The translations under genes were made by a program, and so were the position numbers. A stretch of 64,000 bases of DNA from Enterococcus_I eurekensis (lineage in GTDB: Bacteria > Bacillota > Bacilli > Lactobacillales > Enterococcaceae). Under the pieces are notes generated by a model. That model was not told where the DNA came from. It made no database searches and worked only from the letters and a program-made list of their open reading frames with translations. Location: assembly GCF_042654605.1 (NCBI RefSeq), contig NZ_JBHSGT010000054.1, positions 62,001 through 126,000 on the forward strand, written 5' to 3'. How positions within the stretch are numbered: position 1 is the first letter of the stretch; each line of letters starts with the position of its first letter. Positions 7,549 to 16,860 of the stretch are shown here, one piece after another.

Positions 7549-8817
7549 ATGACGATTCAAATCCAACCAGGAATTACTTTGACAGTCATTCCAACTGAAA
7601 AATATAAAACGATTCGTTTGTTCGCGCGTTTTTCTGCCAAACATACAAGACAAGAAGCGGCAAGCCGGACGTTGTTGACAAGTATTTTAGAAACGAACAG
7701 TTTAAATTATCCAACACAAACCGCATTGAGTGCCAAGTTGGCAGATTTATATGGTGCAAGTTTTGGTTTAAATGTTGGAAAACGCGGTAATTTACATCAA
7801 GTGAACTTAGCAATGACGGTGGTTAACGGAAAATACATCAATCAACCCCGCGTTTTTGCTGAAGCGGTGGCTTTTTTGAAAGAAATTTTATTTTATCCAA
7901 ACATTCACGACAAGCAATTTGAACAACAAACATTTGATTTAGAAAAAAATAATTTAATTGCTTATATCGAAAGTATTGAAGAAGATAAGCAAAGTTTAGC
8001 TTCTTTAAAATTACAGGAATTGTATTTTGAAGGCGATGAGGATCAAAAGACACCAAGTTTTGGCCGTGTTGAGGAACTAAAAAAAGTGACAGCTCAAACA
8101 TTAGTTGAAACTTATGAAAAAATGTTAAAAGAAGATCAAATTGACCTTTTTGTAGTCGGAGACGTTACAGAAGAAGCAGTTTTAGAGGAAATCAAAGCAT
8201 TACCATTTTCTCAGAGCGAACGTGCTAGTTTCGAGATGTTCTATCGTCAACCAGAAAAAAATACGGTAAAAGAAGCGACGCTAACGGAAAATGTTTTACA
8301 AGGAAAATTGAATTTAGGTTATGCGACGAATATTTATTATAATGATCCCGAACGTTACGCGTTAATGGTGTTCAATGGTTTATTTGGTGGTTTCCCACAT
8401 TCAAAACTCTTTATGAATGTCCGTGAAAAAGCCAGTTTAGCTTATTATGCCTCAAGTAGTATTGACACATTCCGAGGATTTCTATCGGTTCAAACCGGAA
8501 TTGATGGCAAAAATCGTCAAGCAGCAATGACGTTGATTCGCGAACAATTGGAAGCTTTATGCCGTGGTGAAGTAACAGAGGAAGAGTTACAAAAAACGAA
8601 AGCCATGTTGAAAAATCAATATTTATTATCACTAGATAATCCGCAAGCTTTAATTGAAACAGCCTATTTAAATGTTTGGCTACCAGAAACGAAACAAAAT
8701 CAAGAAGAACTAATTGAAAATATTATGAGTGTGACGAAAGAAGAAGTTCAAATAGTCGCACAACAAATTCAGTTAGAGTCCGTCTTCTTTTTAAATGGGG
8801 AGCAAATCGATGAATAA
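7549..8817 (+). CDS. M16-family peptidase-like protein, zinc site lost (YmfF-like)
   Basis: Insulinase/processing-peptidase fold protein of 422 residues, equivalent to Bacillus YmfF. Where active M16 enzymes carry HxxEH, this one reads SRTLLTSILETNS, so the zinc ligands are missing and it is probably a non-catalytic partner. The C-terminal M16 half is present (ALMVFNGLFGGFPHSKLFMNVREKASLAYY). It overlaps the next gene, an active homologue, by 8 bp, which suggests a heterodimer. Its substrate is unknown. A TATAAT box lies at 7505-7510. Confidence 0.85.
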   Translation: MTIQIQPGITLTVIPTEKYKTIRLFARFSAKHTRQEAASRTLLTSILETNSLNYPTQTALSAKLADLYGASFGLNVGKRGNLHQVNLAMTVVNGKYINQPRVFAEAVAFLKEILFYPNIHDKQFEQQTFDLEKNNLIAYIESIEEDKQSLASLKLQELYFEGDEDQKTPSFGRVEELKKVTAQTLVETYEKMLKEDQIDLFVVGDVTEEAVLEEIKALPFSQSERASFEMFYRQPEKNTVKEATLTENVLQGKLNLGYATNIYYNDPERYALMVFNGLFGGFPHSKLFMNVREKASLAYYASSSIDTFRGFLSVQTGIDGKNRQAAMTLIREQLEALCRGEVTEEELQKTKAMLKNQYLLSLDNPQALIETAYLNVWLPETKQNQEELIENIMSVTKEEVQIVAQQIQLESVFFLNGEQIDE

Positions 8818-10111
8818 AAAAATTTATGAACAAATTAATGAGACATTGTACGAAGAAGTATTGGAAAATGGATTAAAAGTTTATCTTTTGCCGAAAAAAG
8901 ATTTCCAAAAAACGTATGGTCTCTTTAGCACGAATTATGGTTCAATTGATAATATTTTTGGTTATGCCGGAGAGGAACTTAAAAGTGTTCCCGATGGTAT
9001 TGCTCACTTCTTAGAACATAAACTATTTGAAAAAGAAGAAGGCGACGTCTTCCAAAAATTTGGCGACCAAGGAGCTTCAGCTAATGCTTTTACGAGCTTT
9101 ACGCGTACGAGTTATTTATTTTCTGCCAGTAATCGAGTGAAAGAAAATCTATTAACATTATTAGATTTTGTGCAAGAGCCTTACTTTACGCCAGAAACAG
9201 TTGAAAAAGAAAAAGGTATTATTGGACAAGAAATTCAAATGTATCAAGATGATCCGAATTGGCGTCAATTTTTTGGTATTTTGAATAATATGTATCCTAA
9301 ACACCCACTTCATATTGATATTGCCGGAACAATTGAAAGCATTGCGGAAATTACGGCTGACGATTTGTATCGTTGCTATGAAACGTTTTATCATCCAAGT
9401 AATATGACACTTTTTGTCGTCGGAGATATCGATCCAAATGAAATGATGACATGGATTAAAGAAAATCAAGCAACGAAAACGTTCAGCCCGATTCAAGAAA
9501 TTATTCGCCAATTTCCAGAAGAAACATCAGCGGATATTATTCCTTTTTCATCTGTGCAAATGCCAGTTAACCGGACCAAAGCAGTTGTGGGGATTCGCGG
9601 GTTTGAAGCAGACTTACCAGAAACAGCCAAAGAACAATTGGTCTTTCGAACTGCGATTCAACTATACTTCCAAATGCTCTTAGGTAATACAAGCGACAAC
9701 TATTTGAACCTTTATCAAGAAGGGGTAATTGACGATACGTTTGGTTTTGATTTTTCTTTTGATCGTAGTTTTCATTTTGCTGATTTTGCAACTGATACAA
9801 CCAATCCGGACTTGTTCGCCGAAAAAATGGAAGCTATTTTACTGAATGCTAAACAAGATCCTGGTGTGAATGAAGAAAACTTAGCTTTATTGAAGAAAAA
9901 AATGCTAGGAAAATATTTCCAATCCTTGAATTCTTTAGAATATATTGCCAATCAATTTACCCAAGATTTATTCGGAGAGCTAACGTTATTTGATTTACCG
10001 GCAGTCATTCAAGCAATCGAGCTAGAAGATTGTCTACGTGCAGGCGAGCAATTTATTAAGAAAGAAAACTTTAGTCGTTTTTATCTAGAACCATTATCAA
10101 AAGAAGATTAA
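8810..10111 (+). CDS. Catalytic M16-family zinc peptidase (YmfH-like)
   Basis: Protein of about 433 residues with the inverted zinc-binding motif HFLEH (GIAHFLEHKLFEKEEGD) near residue 70. The distal glutamate region EKEKGIIGQEIQMYQDDPNW comes after it, as in active M16 enzymes. ATG 8810 overlaps the end of the inactive partner gene and has AATGGGGAG upstream. It is cytoplasmic by sequence, as no signal peptide is seen. The pair sits just before rodZ-pgsA-cinA-recA, as ymfF-ymfH does in Bacillus. Its substrate is not known. Confidence 0.88.
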   Translation: MNKKIYEQINETLYEEVLENGLKVYLLPKKDFQKTYGLFSTNYGSIDNIFGYAGEELKSVPDGIAHFLEHKLFEKEEGDVFQKFGDQGASANAFTSFTRTSYLFSASNRVKENLLTLLDFVQEPYFTPETVEKEKGIIGQEIQMYQDDPNWRQFFGILNNMYPKHPLHIDIAGTIESIAEITADDLYRCYETFYHPSNMTLFVVGDIDPNEMMTWIKENQATKTFSPIQEIIRQFPEETSADIIPFSSVQMPVNRTKAVVGIRGFEADLPETAKEQLVFRTAIQLYFQMLLGNTSDNYLNLYQEGVIDDTFGFDFSFDRSFHFADFATDTTNPDLFAEKMEAILLNAKQDPGVNEENLALLKKKMLGKYFQSLNSLEYIANQFTQDLFGELTLFDLPAVIQAIELEDCLRAGEQFIKKENFSRFYLEPLSKED

Positions 10112-10208
10112 AAATTTTTAGAGGTTCTAGAAAAAGACGCTACAAGACGGCTTTTTATGGTATTCTAAATAAAGTAAATTTATGATATAGACTGGAGAAG
10201 ATGGACGA

Positions 10209-11102
10209 GTGGGCAACGAGCTTTTAATAGGAGATAAACTTCGGCAAGCCCGATTAAATAAAAATATTAGCCTTGATGAATTGCAACAAAAAACCAAAAT
10301 CCAAAAGCGTTATTTAGAAGCAATCGAAAAAGGTGCCTTTGATCTGTTACCAGGTGATTATTACGTGCGCACGTTTCTACGGCAATATGCCGAAGTAGTT
10401 GGTGAAGATGGAGAGCATCTAATTGCAGTCTTTAATGGAGAAACAGAACTGGATGCGACAACAGCTGTGAAAGCCCGACAACCAATTGAAACGGTTGAAG
10501 GTTCACGAATGACGACACATGGGCCAGCTAAAAGTCGGATATGGCTTGATTACTTACCAACGATTTTAATGGCCTTGATTGCGTTAACCATTTTAATTAT
10601 TGTCGGTTATTTATCAATTCAAGATAAGAAGGCCAATCCAATTATCGCAACACCGAATTCTGTTGAAGTACAAAATGCTGCAACGTCACAATCAACTGAA
10701 GAAAAAGAGGTAAAGGAAACAACAACGGCTTCAGAAATGATTGAATCAACGAGCTCGAGCGAAGAAATTAAAATGAAGATAGCGATTAATCATGTCGCAC
10801 CACGTGTCTCTGAAGTTAAAGTTGAAAATGTTGAAAAACCGGTTCAGCTTGATTTTACAGGACTTAACGATCGGTGTTGGGTCGGTGTGCAAGTAGATGG
10901 GGCTTATATTTTACAATATACGTTAGCACCGCAAGAAAAACAAAGTGTGGAGTTACCAGCAGGTGTCACTTCGGTAAAAATCACTTTTGGTGCAAGTAGT
11001 AATGTCCAAATGCATCTCAACCAAGAATTACTTGATTTTGCCAAAGATGCACCGGAATTGTTACAAAAAGAATTAAATCTGACACTGGCGTATGCTCAGT
11101 AG
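10209..11102 (+). CDS. rodZ: RodZ-like helix-turn-helix membrane protein
   Basis: Bitopic protein of 297 residues, probably linking the cell-shape machinery to the membrane. An N-terminal HTH_25 domain (IGDKLRQARLNKNISLDELQQKTKIQKRYLEAIEKG) is followed by one membrane helix (LPTILMALIALTILIIVGYLSI). A Ser/Thr/Glu-rich linker leads to a C-terminal beta-rich DUF4115 domain (CWVGVQVDGAYILQYTL). GTG 10209 follows GGAGAAG. Its place before pgsA matches ymfM in Bacillus. Without mreB in the window the shape role is by homology only. Confidence 0.87.
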   Translation: MGNELLIGDKLRQARLNKNISLDELQQKTKIQKRYLEAIEKGAFDLLPGDYYVRTFLRQYAEVVGEDGEHLIAVFNGETELDATTAVKARQPIETVEGSRMTTHGPAKSRIWLDYLPTILMALIALTILIIVGYLSIQDKKANPIIATPNSVEVQNAATSQSTEEKEVKETTTASEMIESTSSSEEIKMKIAINHVAPRVSEVKVENVEKPVQLDFTGLNDRCWVGVQVDGAYILQYTLAPQEKQSVELPAGVTSVKITFGASSNVQMHLNQELLDFAKDAPELLQKELNLTLAYAQ

Positions 11103-11137
11103 TCGTAAGTGTTTTTAAATAGAGAGGAGAACGAAAA

Positions 11138-11716
11138 TTGAATTTACCAAATCAATTAACGGTCTTAAGAATTTTGATGATTCCCATTTTTATTATTATT
11201 TTAGTTTTACCCTTTGATTGGGGTGTGTTAGCGGTGGCAGGTGTCCAATTGCCGGTTACACATTTAGTTGCAGCGCTTATTTTTGCTGTTGCTAGTTTTA
11301 CCGATTGGTTAGATGGCTATATTGCACGTGCGCGTGGCCTTGTTACAAATTTTGGAAAGTTTGCTGATCCATTAGCTGATAAAATGTTAGTCATGACTGC
11401 CTTTATCATGCTAGTCGGTTTAGGTTATGCACCAGCTTGGATTGTCGCAGTGATTATTTGTCGTGAATTAGCTGTAACAGGTTTACGACTGTTATTAGTC
11501 GAAGATGGCGAGGTCATGGCAGCAGCTTGGCCTGGAAAAGTTAAAACAGCGACACAAATGTTAGCAATCATTTTATTGTTAATTCAAAACGTGCCATTTA
11601 CAATGATTAATTTACCATTAGACCAAATCATGTTGTATGTATGTTTAGCGGCAACTGTTTACTCCGGAGTGGACTATTTCGCAAAAAATACCCAAGTGTT
11701 TAAAGGTTCAATGTAA
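11138..11716 (+). CDS. pgsA: Phosphatidylglycerophosphate synthase
   Basis: CDP-alcohol phosphatidyltransferase of 192 residues that joins CDP-diacylglycerol and glycerol-3-phosphate in the membrane, the first step to phosphatidylglycerol and cardiolipin. The family motif DG(x)2AR(x)8G(x)3D(x)3D is present as DGYIARARGLVTNFGKFADPLAD. There are about four to five membrane helices. It uses a TTG start behind AGAGGAGA. Confidence 0.94.
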   Translation: MNLPNQLTVLRILMIPIFIIILVLPFDWGVLAVAGVQLPVTHLVAALIFAVASFTDWLDGYIARARGLVTNFGKFADPLADKMLVMTAFIMLVGLGYAPAWIVAVIICRELAVTGLRLLLVEDGEVMAAAWPGKVKTATQMLAIILLLIQNVPFTMINLPLDQIMLYVCLAATVYSGVDYFAKNTQVFKGSM

Positions 11717-11719
11717 TTT

Positions 11720-11766
11720 TAAAAGCAGAAAGAGTACGCTAACGTATTTTTTCTGCTTTTATTTTT
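11720..11766 (+). terminator. Terminator between pgsA and cinA
   Basis: AAAAGCAGAAA pairs with TTTCTGCTTTT across a loop, with further T residues after it. Confidence 0.8.
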
Positions 11767-11815
11767 AAAAAATATAAAGGAAAAAAAGAGTATTTTAATG
11801 ATAGGAGCAAAGCCA

Positions 11816-13060
11816 ATGCGAGCAGAGATTATAGCAGTAGGGACAGAGATATTATTAGGACAAATTGTGAATACGAATGCGACGTTTTTATCGAAAGAAT
11901 TGGCCAATCTAGGTATAGAGGTCTATTATCAAAGCGTGGTGGGCGATAATCGTGACCGATTAAAAGGGCAACTAGAAATTGCTGAAAAAAGAAGTGATTT
12001 AATTGTTTTGTGTGGCGGATTAGGGCCAACAGAAGACGATTTAACGAAACAAGTTGTTGCAGAACACGTGGGAGAAAGTTTGATTCAAGACCCTTTAGGT
12101 TACGAAAAATTAATCGACTATGGAAAAAAACAAAATCGGGCTTTAACAGAAAACAACTTCTTACAAACGCTGATTTTAACGAATAGTCAAGCTTTACAAA
12201 ATCCAACTGGTTTAGCCGTAGGCATTTTTTATACCGCCGAAGAGAGTCAAACAACATACTTATTATTACCGGGTCCGCCAAAAGAATTACAACCAATGAT
12301 GGTACAATCGGTACGTCCAATTTTAAAACAAGTTTATCAAGAATCAAGCCAATTGTACTCACGTGTGTTACGTTTTTATGGAATTGGAGAATCACGCTTA
12401 GTCACCGAATTATCTGATCTAATCGCGACACAAGTAAATCCGACAATTGCACCATATGCCAAAGAAAATGAAGTCACTTTACGCTTAACAGTTAAGACAA
12501 CAAGTGAAGAATTGGCTGGACCATTATTAGATGATTTGGAAACAAAGATCCAGACTCGTGTGGGGAATTATTTCTATGGCTATGGAGAAGATAATTCTTT
12601 AGTTAAAGTTGTTGTCGCGCTCTTAGAGGAAAAAGGGAAACGTGTTACGGCAGCTGAAAGTCTGACTGCGGGTGCTTTTCAAAGAAGCTTGGGTGAACTC
12701 TCAGGTGTCTCTAGTGTCTTCCCAGGTGGTTTTGTAACGTATTCAGCACAAACAAAAATTGATTTTTTACAAATTGATTACACCTTAATTGAAGAATTCG
12801 GGACTGTTAGCCAAGAATGTGTTGAAGCGATGGCGATTCAAAGTCGTAAACTTGCTCAAACAGATTATGCTTTGGCTTTTACAGGTGTCGCTGGACCCGA
12901 TGAGTTAGAGGGACAAGCTGTGGGAAGTTTTTGGATAGGTCTGGCTTCAAATGAAGGTGTATCGAGTCATTTTTATCAAGTCGCCGGTAATCGTGAAACG
13001 ATTCAAAACCGGGCAGTCATGGCTGGCTTTGAGTTATTGAGAAGAGAATTAATTAAATAA
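11816..13060 (+). CDS. cinA: CinA competence/damage-inducible family protein
   Basis: Two-domain protein of 414 residues. The N-terminal MoaB/MogA-like domain (MRAEIIAVGTEILLGQIVNTN, GGLGPTEDDLTK) is linked to ADP-ribose pyrophosphatase activity in the family. The C-terminal CinA domain (TAAESLTAGAFQRSLGELSGVSSVFPGG, FTGVAGPDE) is linked to NMN deamidase activity. ATG 11816 is chosen over 11798 because of the GGAGC ribosome binding site and the canonical MRAEIIAVGTE start. Its place directly before recA is conserved and in streptococci couples it to competence. Confidence 0.92.
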   Translation: MRAEIIAVGTEILLGQIVNTNATFLSKELANLGIEVYYQSVVGDNRDRLKGQLEIAEKRSDLIVLCGGLGPTEDDLTKQVVAEHVGESLIQDPLGYEKLIDYGKKQNRALTENNFLQTLILTNSQALQNPTGLAVGIFYTAEESQTTYLLLPGPPKELQPMMVQSVRPILKQVYQESSQLYSRVLRFYGIGESRLVTELSDLIATQVNPTIAPYAKENEVTLRLTVKTTSEELAGPLLDDLETKIQTRVGNYFYGYGEDNSLVKVVVALLEEKGKRVTAAESLTAGAFQRSLGELSGVSSVFPGGFVTYSAQTKIDFLQIDYTLIEEFGTVSQECVEAMAIQSRKLAQTDYALAFTGVAGPDELEGQAVGSFWIGLASNEGVSSHFYQVAGNRETIQNRAVMAGFELLRRELIK

Positions 13061-13063
13061 AGG

Positions 13064-13113
13064 CGAATGTTTGTTCGTTTTTTCTTGCCTTTTGAAAAAA
13101 AAAAAGCTATGAT
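13064..13113 (+). promoter_or_regulatory. recA promoter region with LexA/DinR (SOS) box
   Basis: CGAATGTTTGTTCG (13064-13077) matches the Gram-positive SOS box CGAACN4GTTCG with one mismatch. It lies just upstream of TTGCCT (13085-13090), a 17 bp spacer and TATGAT (13108-13113). LexA control of recA is the expectation. Confidence 0.7.
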
Positions 13114-13182
13114 AAGGTTACGAATTATAAAACCAATACAATTAAACATAAATGAGAAGTTTTAAATGAGGAGGAAAATTAA

Positions 13183-14232
13183 GTGGCAGATGATCGTAAA
13201 GCAGCCTTAGATGCAGCGCTTAAAAAAATTGAGAAAAGCTTTGGTAAAGGCTCAGTCATGAAACTAGGAGAAAAAGCGGATCAACGTATTTCAACAATTC
13301 CAAGTGGTTCTTTAGCATTGGATGTTGCCTTAGGTGTAGGTGGGTATCCAAGAGGGCGTATTATTGAAGTTTATGGACCTGAAAGTTCAGGTAAAACAAC
13401 TGTCGCACTGCATGCTGTGGCAGAAGTACAAAAAAATGGTGGAACAGCAGCTTTTATTGATGCTGAGCACGCATTAGATCCACTTTATGCTGAAAAATTA
13501 GGAGTTAACATCGATGAATTACTATTATCACAACCAGACACTGGTGAACAAGGCTTAGAAATTGCCGATGCTTTAGTTTCAAGTGGTGCCGTTGATATTA
13601 TTGTTATTGACTCGGTCGCAGCTTTAGTGCCACGCGCAGAGATTGATGGCGAAATGGGAGCATCTCACGTTGGTTTACAAGCACGCCTAATGTCGCAAGC
13701 ATTGCGTAAATTATCTGGAACAATCAATAAAACGAAGACAATTGCTATTTTCATCAACCAAATTCGTGAAAAAGTTGGTGTAATGTTTGGAAATCCAGAA
13801 GTAACACCAGGTGGACGTGCATTAAAATTCTACGCAACGGTTCGTCTAGAAGTCCGTCGTTCAGAGCAATTAAAATCAGGTACGGATATTGTCGGTAACC
13901 GTACAAAAATTAAAGTCGTTAAAAACAAAGTTGCACCACCATTTAAAATCGCGGAAGTTGATATTATGTATGGTGAAGGAATTTCTCAAGTTGGGGAATT
14001 ACTTGATATGGCTGCTGAAAAGGATATTATTGACAAGAGCGGTGCTTGGTACTCATATAAAGACGATCGTATCGGCCAAGGTCGTGAGAACGTTAAGAAT
14101 TATATGAAAGAACATCCAGAAATGGTTGCTGAAGTTTCTGCACGAGTTCGTGATGCTTACGGTATCGGAACAGGTGAGACACTAGTTGAAGAAGAGGTTC
14201 AAGAAGAATTGAATTTCGAAGACAAAGAATAA
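13183..14232 (+). CDS. recA: Recombinase RecA
   Basis: ATP-dependent strand-exchange protein of 349 residues that also triggers LexA self-cleavage. Walker A is GPESSGKTT. The catalytic Glu and Walker B regions are seen (AAFIDAEHALD, IIVIDSVAALVPRAEIDGEMG), as is DNA-binding loop L2 (NQIREKVGVMFGNPEVTPGG). The acidic C-terminal tail (EEEVQEELNFEDKE) is typical. GTG 13183 follows GAGGAGGA. Long leader with a probable SOS box. Confidence 0.98.
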   Translation: MADDRKAALDAALKKIEKSFGKGSVMKLGEKADQRISTIPSGSLALDVALGVGGYPRGRIIEVYGPESSGKTTVALHAVAEVQKNGGTAAFIDAEHALDPLYAEKLGVNIDELLLSQPDTGEQGLEIADALVSSGAVDIIVIDSVAALVPRAEIDGEMGASHVGLQARLMSQALRKLSGTINKTKTIAIFINQIREKVGVMFGNPEVTPGGRALKFYATVRLEVRRSEQLKSGTDIVGNRTKIKVVKNKVAPPFKIAEVDIMYGEGISQVGELLDMAAEKDIIDKSGAWYSYKDDRIGQGRENVKNYMKEHPEMVAEVSARVRDAYGIGTGETLVEEEVQEELNFEDKE

Positions 14233-14243
14233 TAATAACTTGT

Positions 14244-14278
14244 AAAGAGTCGTGCAGAAATTGCTACGGCTCTTTCTT
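14244..14278 (+). terminator. Intrinsic terminator after recA
   Basis: AAAGAGTCGT-GCA pairs with TGCTACGGCTCTTT (one wobble, one bulge), followed by a T-rich stretch. Confidence 0.8.
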
Positions 14279-14340
14279 TCAAGTATTTACCTAAGTAAAG
14301 GCTCGCATTGGCTAAAAGACAAGGTTACGCCTTTTTTAAG

Positions 14341-14369
14341 TTGACACTTACTAGGATAAACATTAGAAT
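14341..14369 (+). promoter_or_regulatory. rny promoter
   Basis: TTGACA (14341-14346), 17 bp, TAGAAT (14364-14369). The leader to the rny start is about 115 bases. Confidence 0.7.
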
Positions 14370-14489
14370 AAAATTGTGTCTTACACACATATGCAAGTAG
14401 GCATATTGATAATTGATTATTTTTTGGTTTATCAGAAAACTACAAAAAGTTTAAAAAATAAAAGAAGATAGTATGGAGGTGAATCACCA

Positions 14490-16055
14490 ATGGGATTGAA
14501 TATTCTCCTCGCTATCGTCGGTTTAGCTGTCGGTCTAGGTTTAGGGTTAATGTATGCAAAAAAGGAAAAAGCACGTAGAGAACAAGAGCTATTAGTCGCA
14601 AACAAAACAGCGGAAGCAATTGTTAACACGGCAGAAAAAGATGCAGAAACTTTAAGAAAAGAAGCGTTACTAGAAGCTAAAGAAGAAAATCAGAAGTATC
14701 GTTCAGAAATTGAAAGTGAGTTGAAGGAAAGTCGAATTGAATTAAAAGCACAAGAAAATCGCTTACTACAAAAAGAACAATTACTAGATCGAAAAGATGA
14801 TTCTTTAGATAAACGTGAACAAACACTAGTTGGAAAAGAAGCCAAATTAGGTGACCAACAGCAATTAATTGATGAGCGAGAAAAAGAAGTAGCCATCTTA
14901 ATTGAAGAACAAGCAAAAGAATTAGCAAGAATCGCTGCTTTATCAAAAGATGAAGCCAAAGCAATCATCATGAAAGAAACAGAAGAAGAATTGAGTCATG
15001 AGTTAACATTAATGGTGAAAGAATCTGAAAGAAAAGCGAAGGAAGAAGCGGATCGTAAAGCGAAAAACTTACTTTCATTAGCGATTCAACGTAGTGCAGC
15101 CGATCAAGTTTCTGAAACAACCGTTTCGGTGGTCACTTTACCAAATGATGAGATGAAAGGTCGCATTATTGGTCGAGAAGGACGTAACATTCGTACACTA
15201 GAAACATTAACAGGTATTGATTTAATTATTGATGATACACCAGAAGCAGTCGTTTTATCGGGATTTGATCCAATTCGTCGTGAGATTGCTCGAATGACTT
15301 TGGAAAAATTAATCCAAGATGGACGGATTCATCCAGCTCGGATTGAAGAAACCGTTGAAAAATCTCGTAAGGAAATGGATGAACGGATTCGTGAGTATGG
15401 TGAACAAGCAGCCTTTGAAGTAGGCGCTCATACGCTACATCCGGATTTAATCAAAATATTAGGTCGTTTACGCTTTAGAACAAGTTATGGTCAAAATGTT
15501 TTAAAACACTCACTGGAAGTTGCACGCTTAACGGGTGTCTTAGCCGCTGAGTTAGGAGAAGACGTCGCATTAGCCAAACGAGCAGGTTTATTACACGACA
15601 TTGGAAAAGCGCTTGATCATGAAGTTGAAGGTTCTCACGTTCAAATTGGTGCAGAACTTGCAGCGAAATACAAAGAAAATAAAACGGTAATTAATGCTAT
15701 CGCATCTCACCACGGAGATACGGAACCGACATCAATTATTTCAGTCTTGGTTGCAGCTGCCGATGCTCTATCTGCTGCTCGCCCAGGAGCGCGTAGTGAG
15801 TCACTTGAAAACTATATTAAACGTCTACAAAACTTAGAAAGCATTTCAAATAGTTTTGCCGGGGTTGACTACAGCTTTGCGGTTCAAGCCGGACGTGAAG
15901 TTCGTGTCATGGTTAAACCAACTGAAATTAGTGATTTAGATGCCGTACGTTTAGTTCGTGATATTCGTAAGAAGATTGAGGACGAACTCGACTACCCAGG
16001 AAACATTAAAGTTACCGTTATCCGCGAAACAAGAGCAACGGATTACGCAAAATAA
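14490..16055 (+). CDS. rny: Ribonuclease Y
   Basis: Membrane-anchored endoribonuclease of 521 residues that starts mRNA decay in Firmicutes. An N-terminal membrane helix (LNILLAIVGLAVGLGLGLMYA) leads into a long charged coiled coil to about residue 200. A KH domain follows (MKGRIIGREGRNIRTLETLTGIDLI), then an HD hydrolase domain with catalytic HD in GLLHDIGKALDHE. It is monocistronic with its own promoter and a strong terminator. Confidence 0.97.
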   Translation: MGLNILLAIVGLAVGLGLGLMYAKKEKARREQELLVANKTAEAIVNTAEKDAETLRKEALLEAKEENQKYRSEIESELKESRIELKAQENRLLQKEQLLDRKDDSLDKREQTLVGKEAKLGDQQQLIDEREKEVAILIEEQAKELARIAALSKDEAKAIIMKETEEELSHELTLMVKESERKAKEEADRKAKNLLSLAIQRSAADQVSETTVSVVTLPNDEMKGRIIGREGRNIRTLETLTGIDLIIDDTPEAVVLSGFDPIRREIARMTLEKLIQDGRIHPARIEETVEKSRKEMDERIREYGEQAAFEVGAHTLHPDLIKILGRLRFRTSYGQNVLKHSLEVARLTGVLAAELGEDVALAKRAGLLHDIGKALDHEVEGSHVQIGAELAAKYKENKTVINAIASHHGDTEPTSIISVLVAAADALSAARPGARSESLENYIKRLQNLESISNSFAGVDYSFAVQAGREVRVMVKPTEISDLDAVRLVRDIRKKIEDELDYPGNIKVTVIRETRATDYAK

Positions 16056-16058
16056 ACC

Positions 16059-16088
16059 AAAAAAGAAGCCCACAAGGGCTTCTTTTTT
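16059..16088. terminator. Bidirectional terminator between rny and treR
   Basis: AAAAAAGAAGCCC, a 4-base loop, then GGGCTTCTTTTTT. A-run and T-run allow use from both convergent genes. Confidence 0.92.
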
Positions 16089-16101
16089 GGTGTGTAAAAG
16101 A

Positions 16102-16818
16102 CTAAACTTTTTTACGTCTGGCAAAATCAACAAAGCGGAATTTATCGAGGCGATGAATCGCTTCAGAATATTCGAAACAGCGAGTATCCTCTAAATAAAC
16201 CAAACTTCTAACCACCACTACATGTGTATCGGTCATAGCTAAAGACATTAGCTCACGCAATTCACTAGTAACCGGCTCAACAACAATTTCCTTTCGGGCG
16301 TATGCAATATCCAAGCCTAAATCATTTTCAAAATAAGCATAAATGGAATCTTTCGCTTTTTCAACAGGTAATTCAGGAATGATTTCTGTCAATAAATAGT
16401 CTTTATCAACTAAGACAACTTGTCCATCGATTTTGCGTTGGCGAACAAGATGCCACACTTCAGTATCTAGTGGCCAATCGGTAATTTTTTGCAATTTTTC
16501 ATTGACCGATTTTTTTTCTAATGTAACCACAGTTGTTTCATTTGGGATGTTTTGAGTTTCTTGTAGCTCGCGAAAACTAGTCAAACCAGAGATTGGAAAT
16601 TCAAAGCGATTGACATCTAATACAATTGATCCTTTGCCTTGTTTCTTTTGAATATAACCAGCGTTACGTAACAAATTTAAAGCTTTACGTACTGTTTCAC
16701 GTGAAACACCATAAATTTGAATTAATTGGTTTTCACTAGGTAATAGACTGTGAGAAGGGTATTCTCCTGCTAAAATTTTTTGTTCTAAATCTAAAAAAAT
16801 TTCTTTGAATTTGTTCAT
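16102..16818 (-). CDS. treR: GntR-family trehalose operon repressor TreR
   Basis: Repressor of 238 residues close to Bacillus TreR. The N-terminal GntR winged helix is seen as LLPSENQLIQIYGVSRETVRKALNLLRNAGYIQKKQGKGS. The C-terminal UTRA effector domain ends with the TreR-like FEYSEAIHRLDKFRFVDFARR. The effector in this family is trehalose-6-phosphate. It is the last gene of a trePP-pgmB-treR run, 42 bp after pgmB. A matching palindrome lies between trePP and the divergent permease gene. Confidence 0.93.
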   Translation of the reverse strand: MNKFKEIFLDLEQKILAGEYPSHSLLPSENQLIQIYGVSRETVRKALNLLRNAGYIQKKQGKGSIVLDVNRFEFPISGLTSFRELQETQNIPNETTVVTLEKKSVNEKLQKITDWPLDTEVWHLVRQRKIDGQVVLVDKDYLLTEIIPELPVEKAKDSIYAYFENDLGLDIAYARKEIVVEPVTSELRELMSLAMTDTHVVVVRSLVYLEDTRCFEYSEAIHRLDKFRFVDFARRKKV

Positions 16819-16860
16819 AAGCTCCCTCTTTATCTTGTTGTTTTTTCAATGATAAAAGGA

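Noticed and set aside
11829..12395. A 188-codon minus-strand frame inside cinA.
   Set aside because: It is the shadow of cinA codons; composition is unlike a real protein and it has no start signals.
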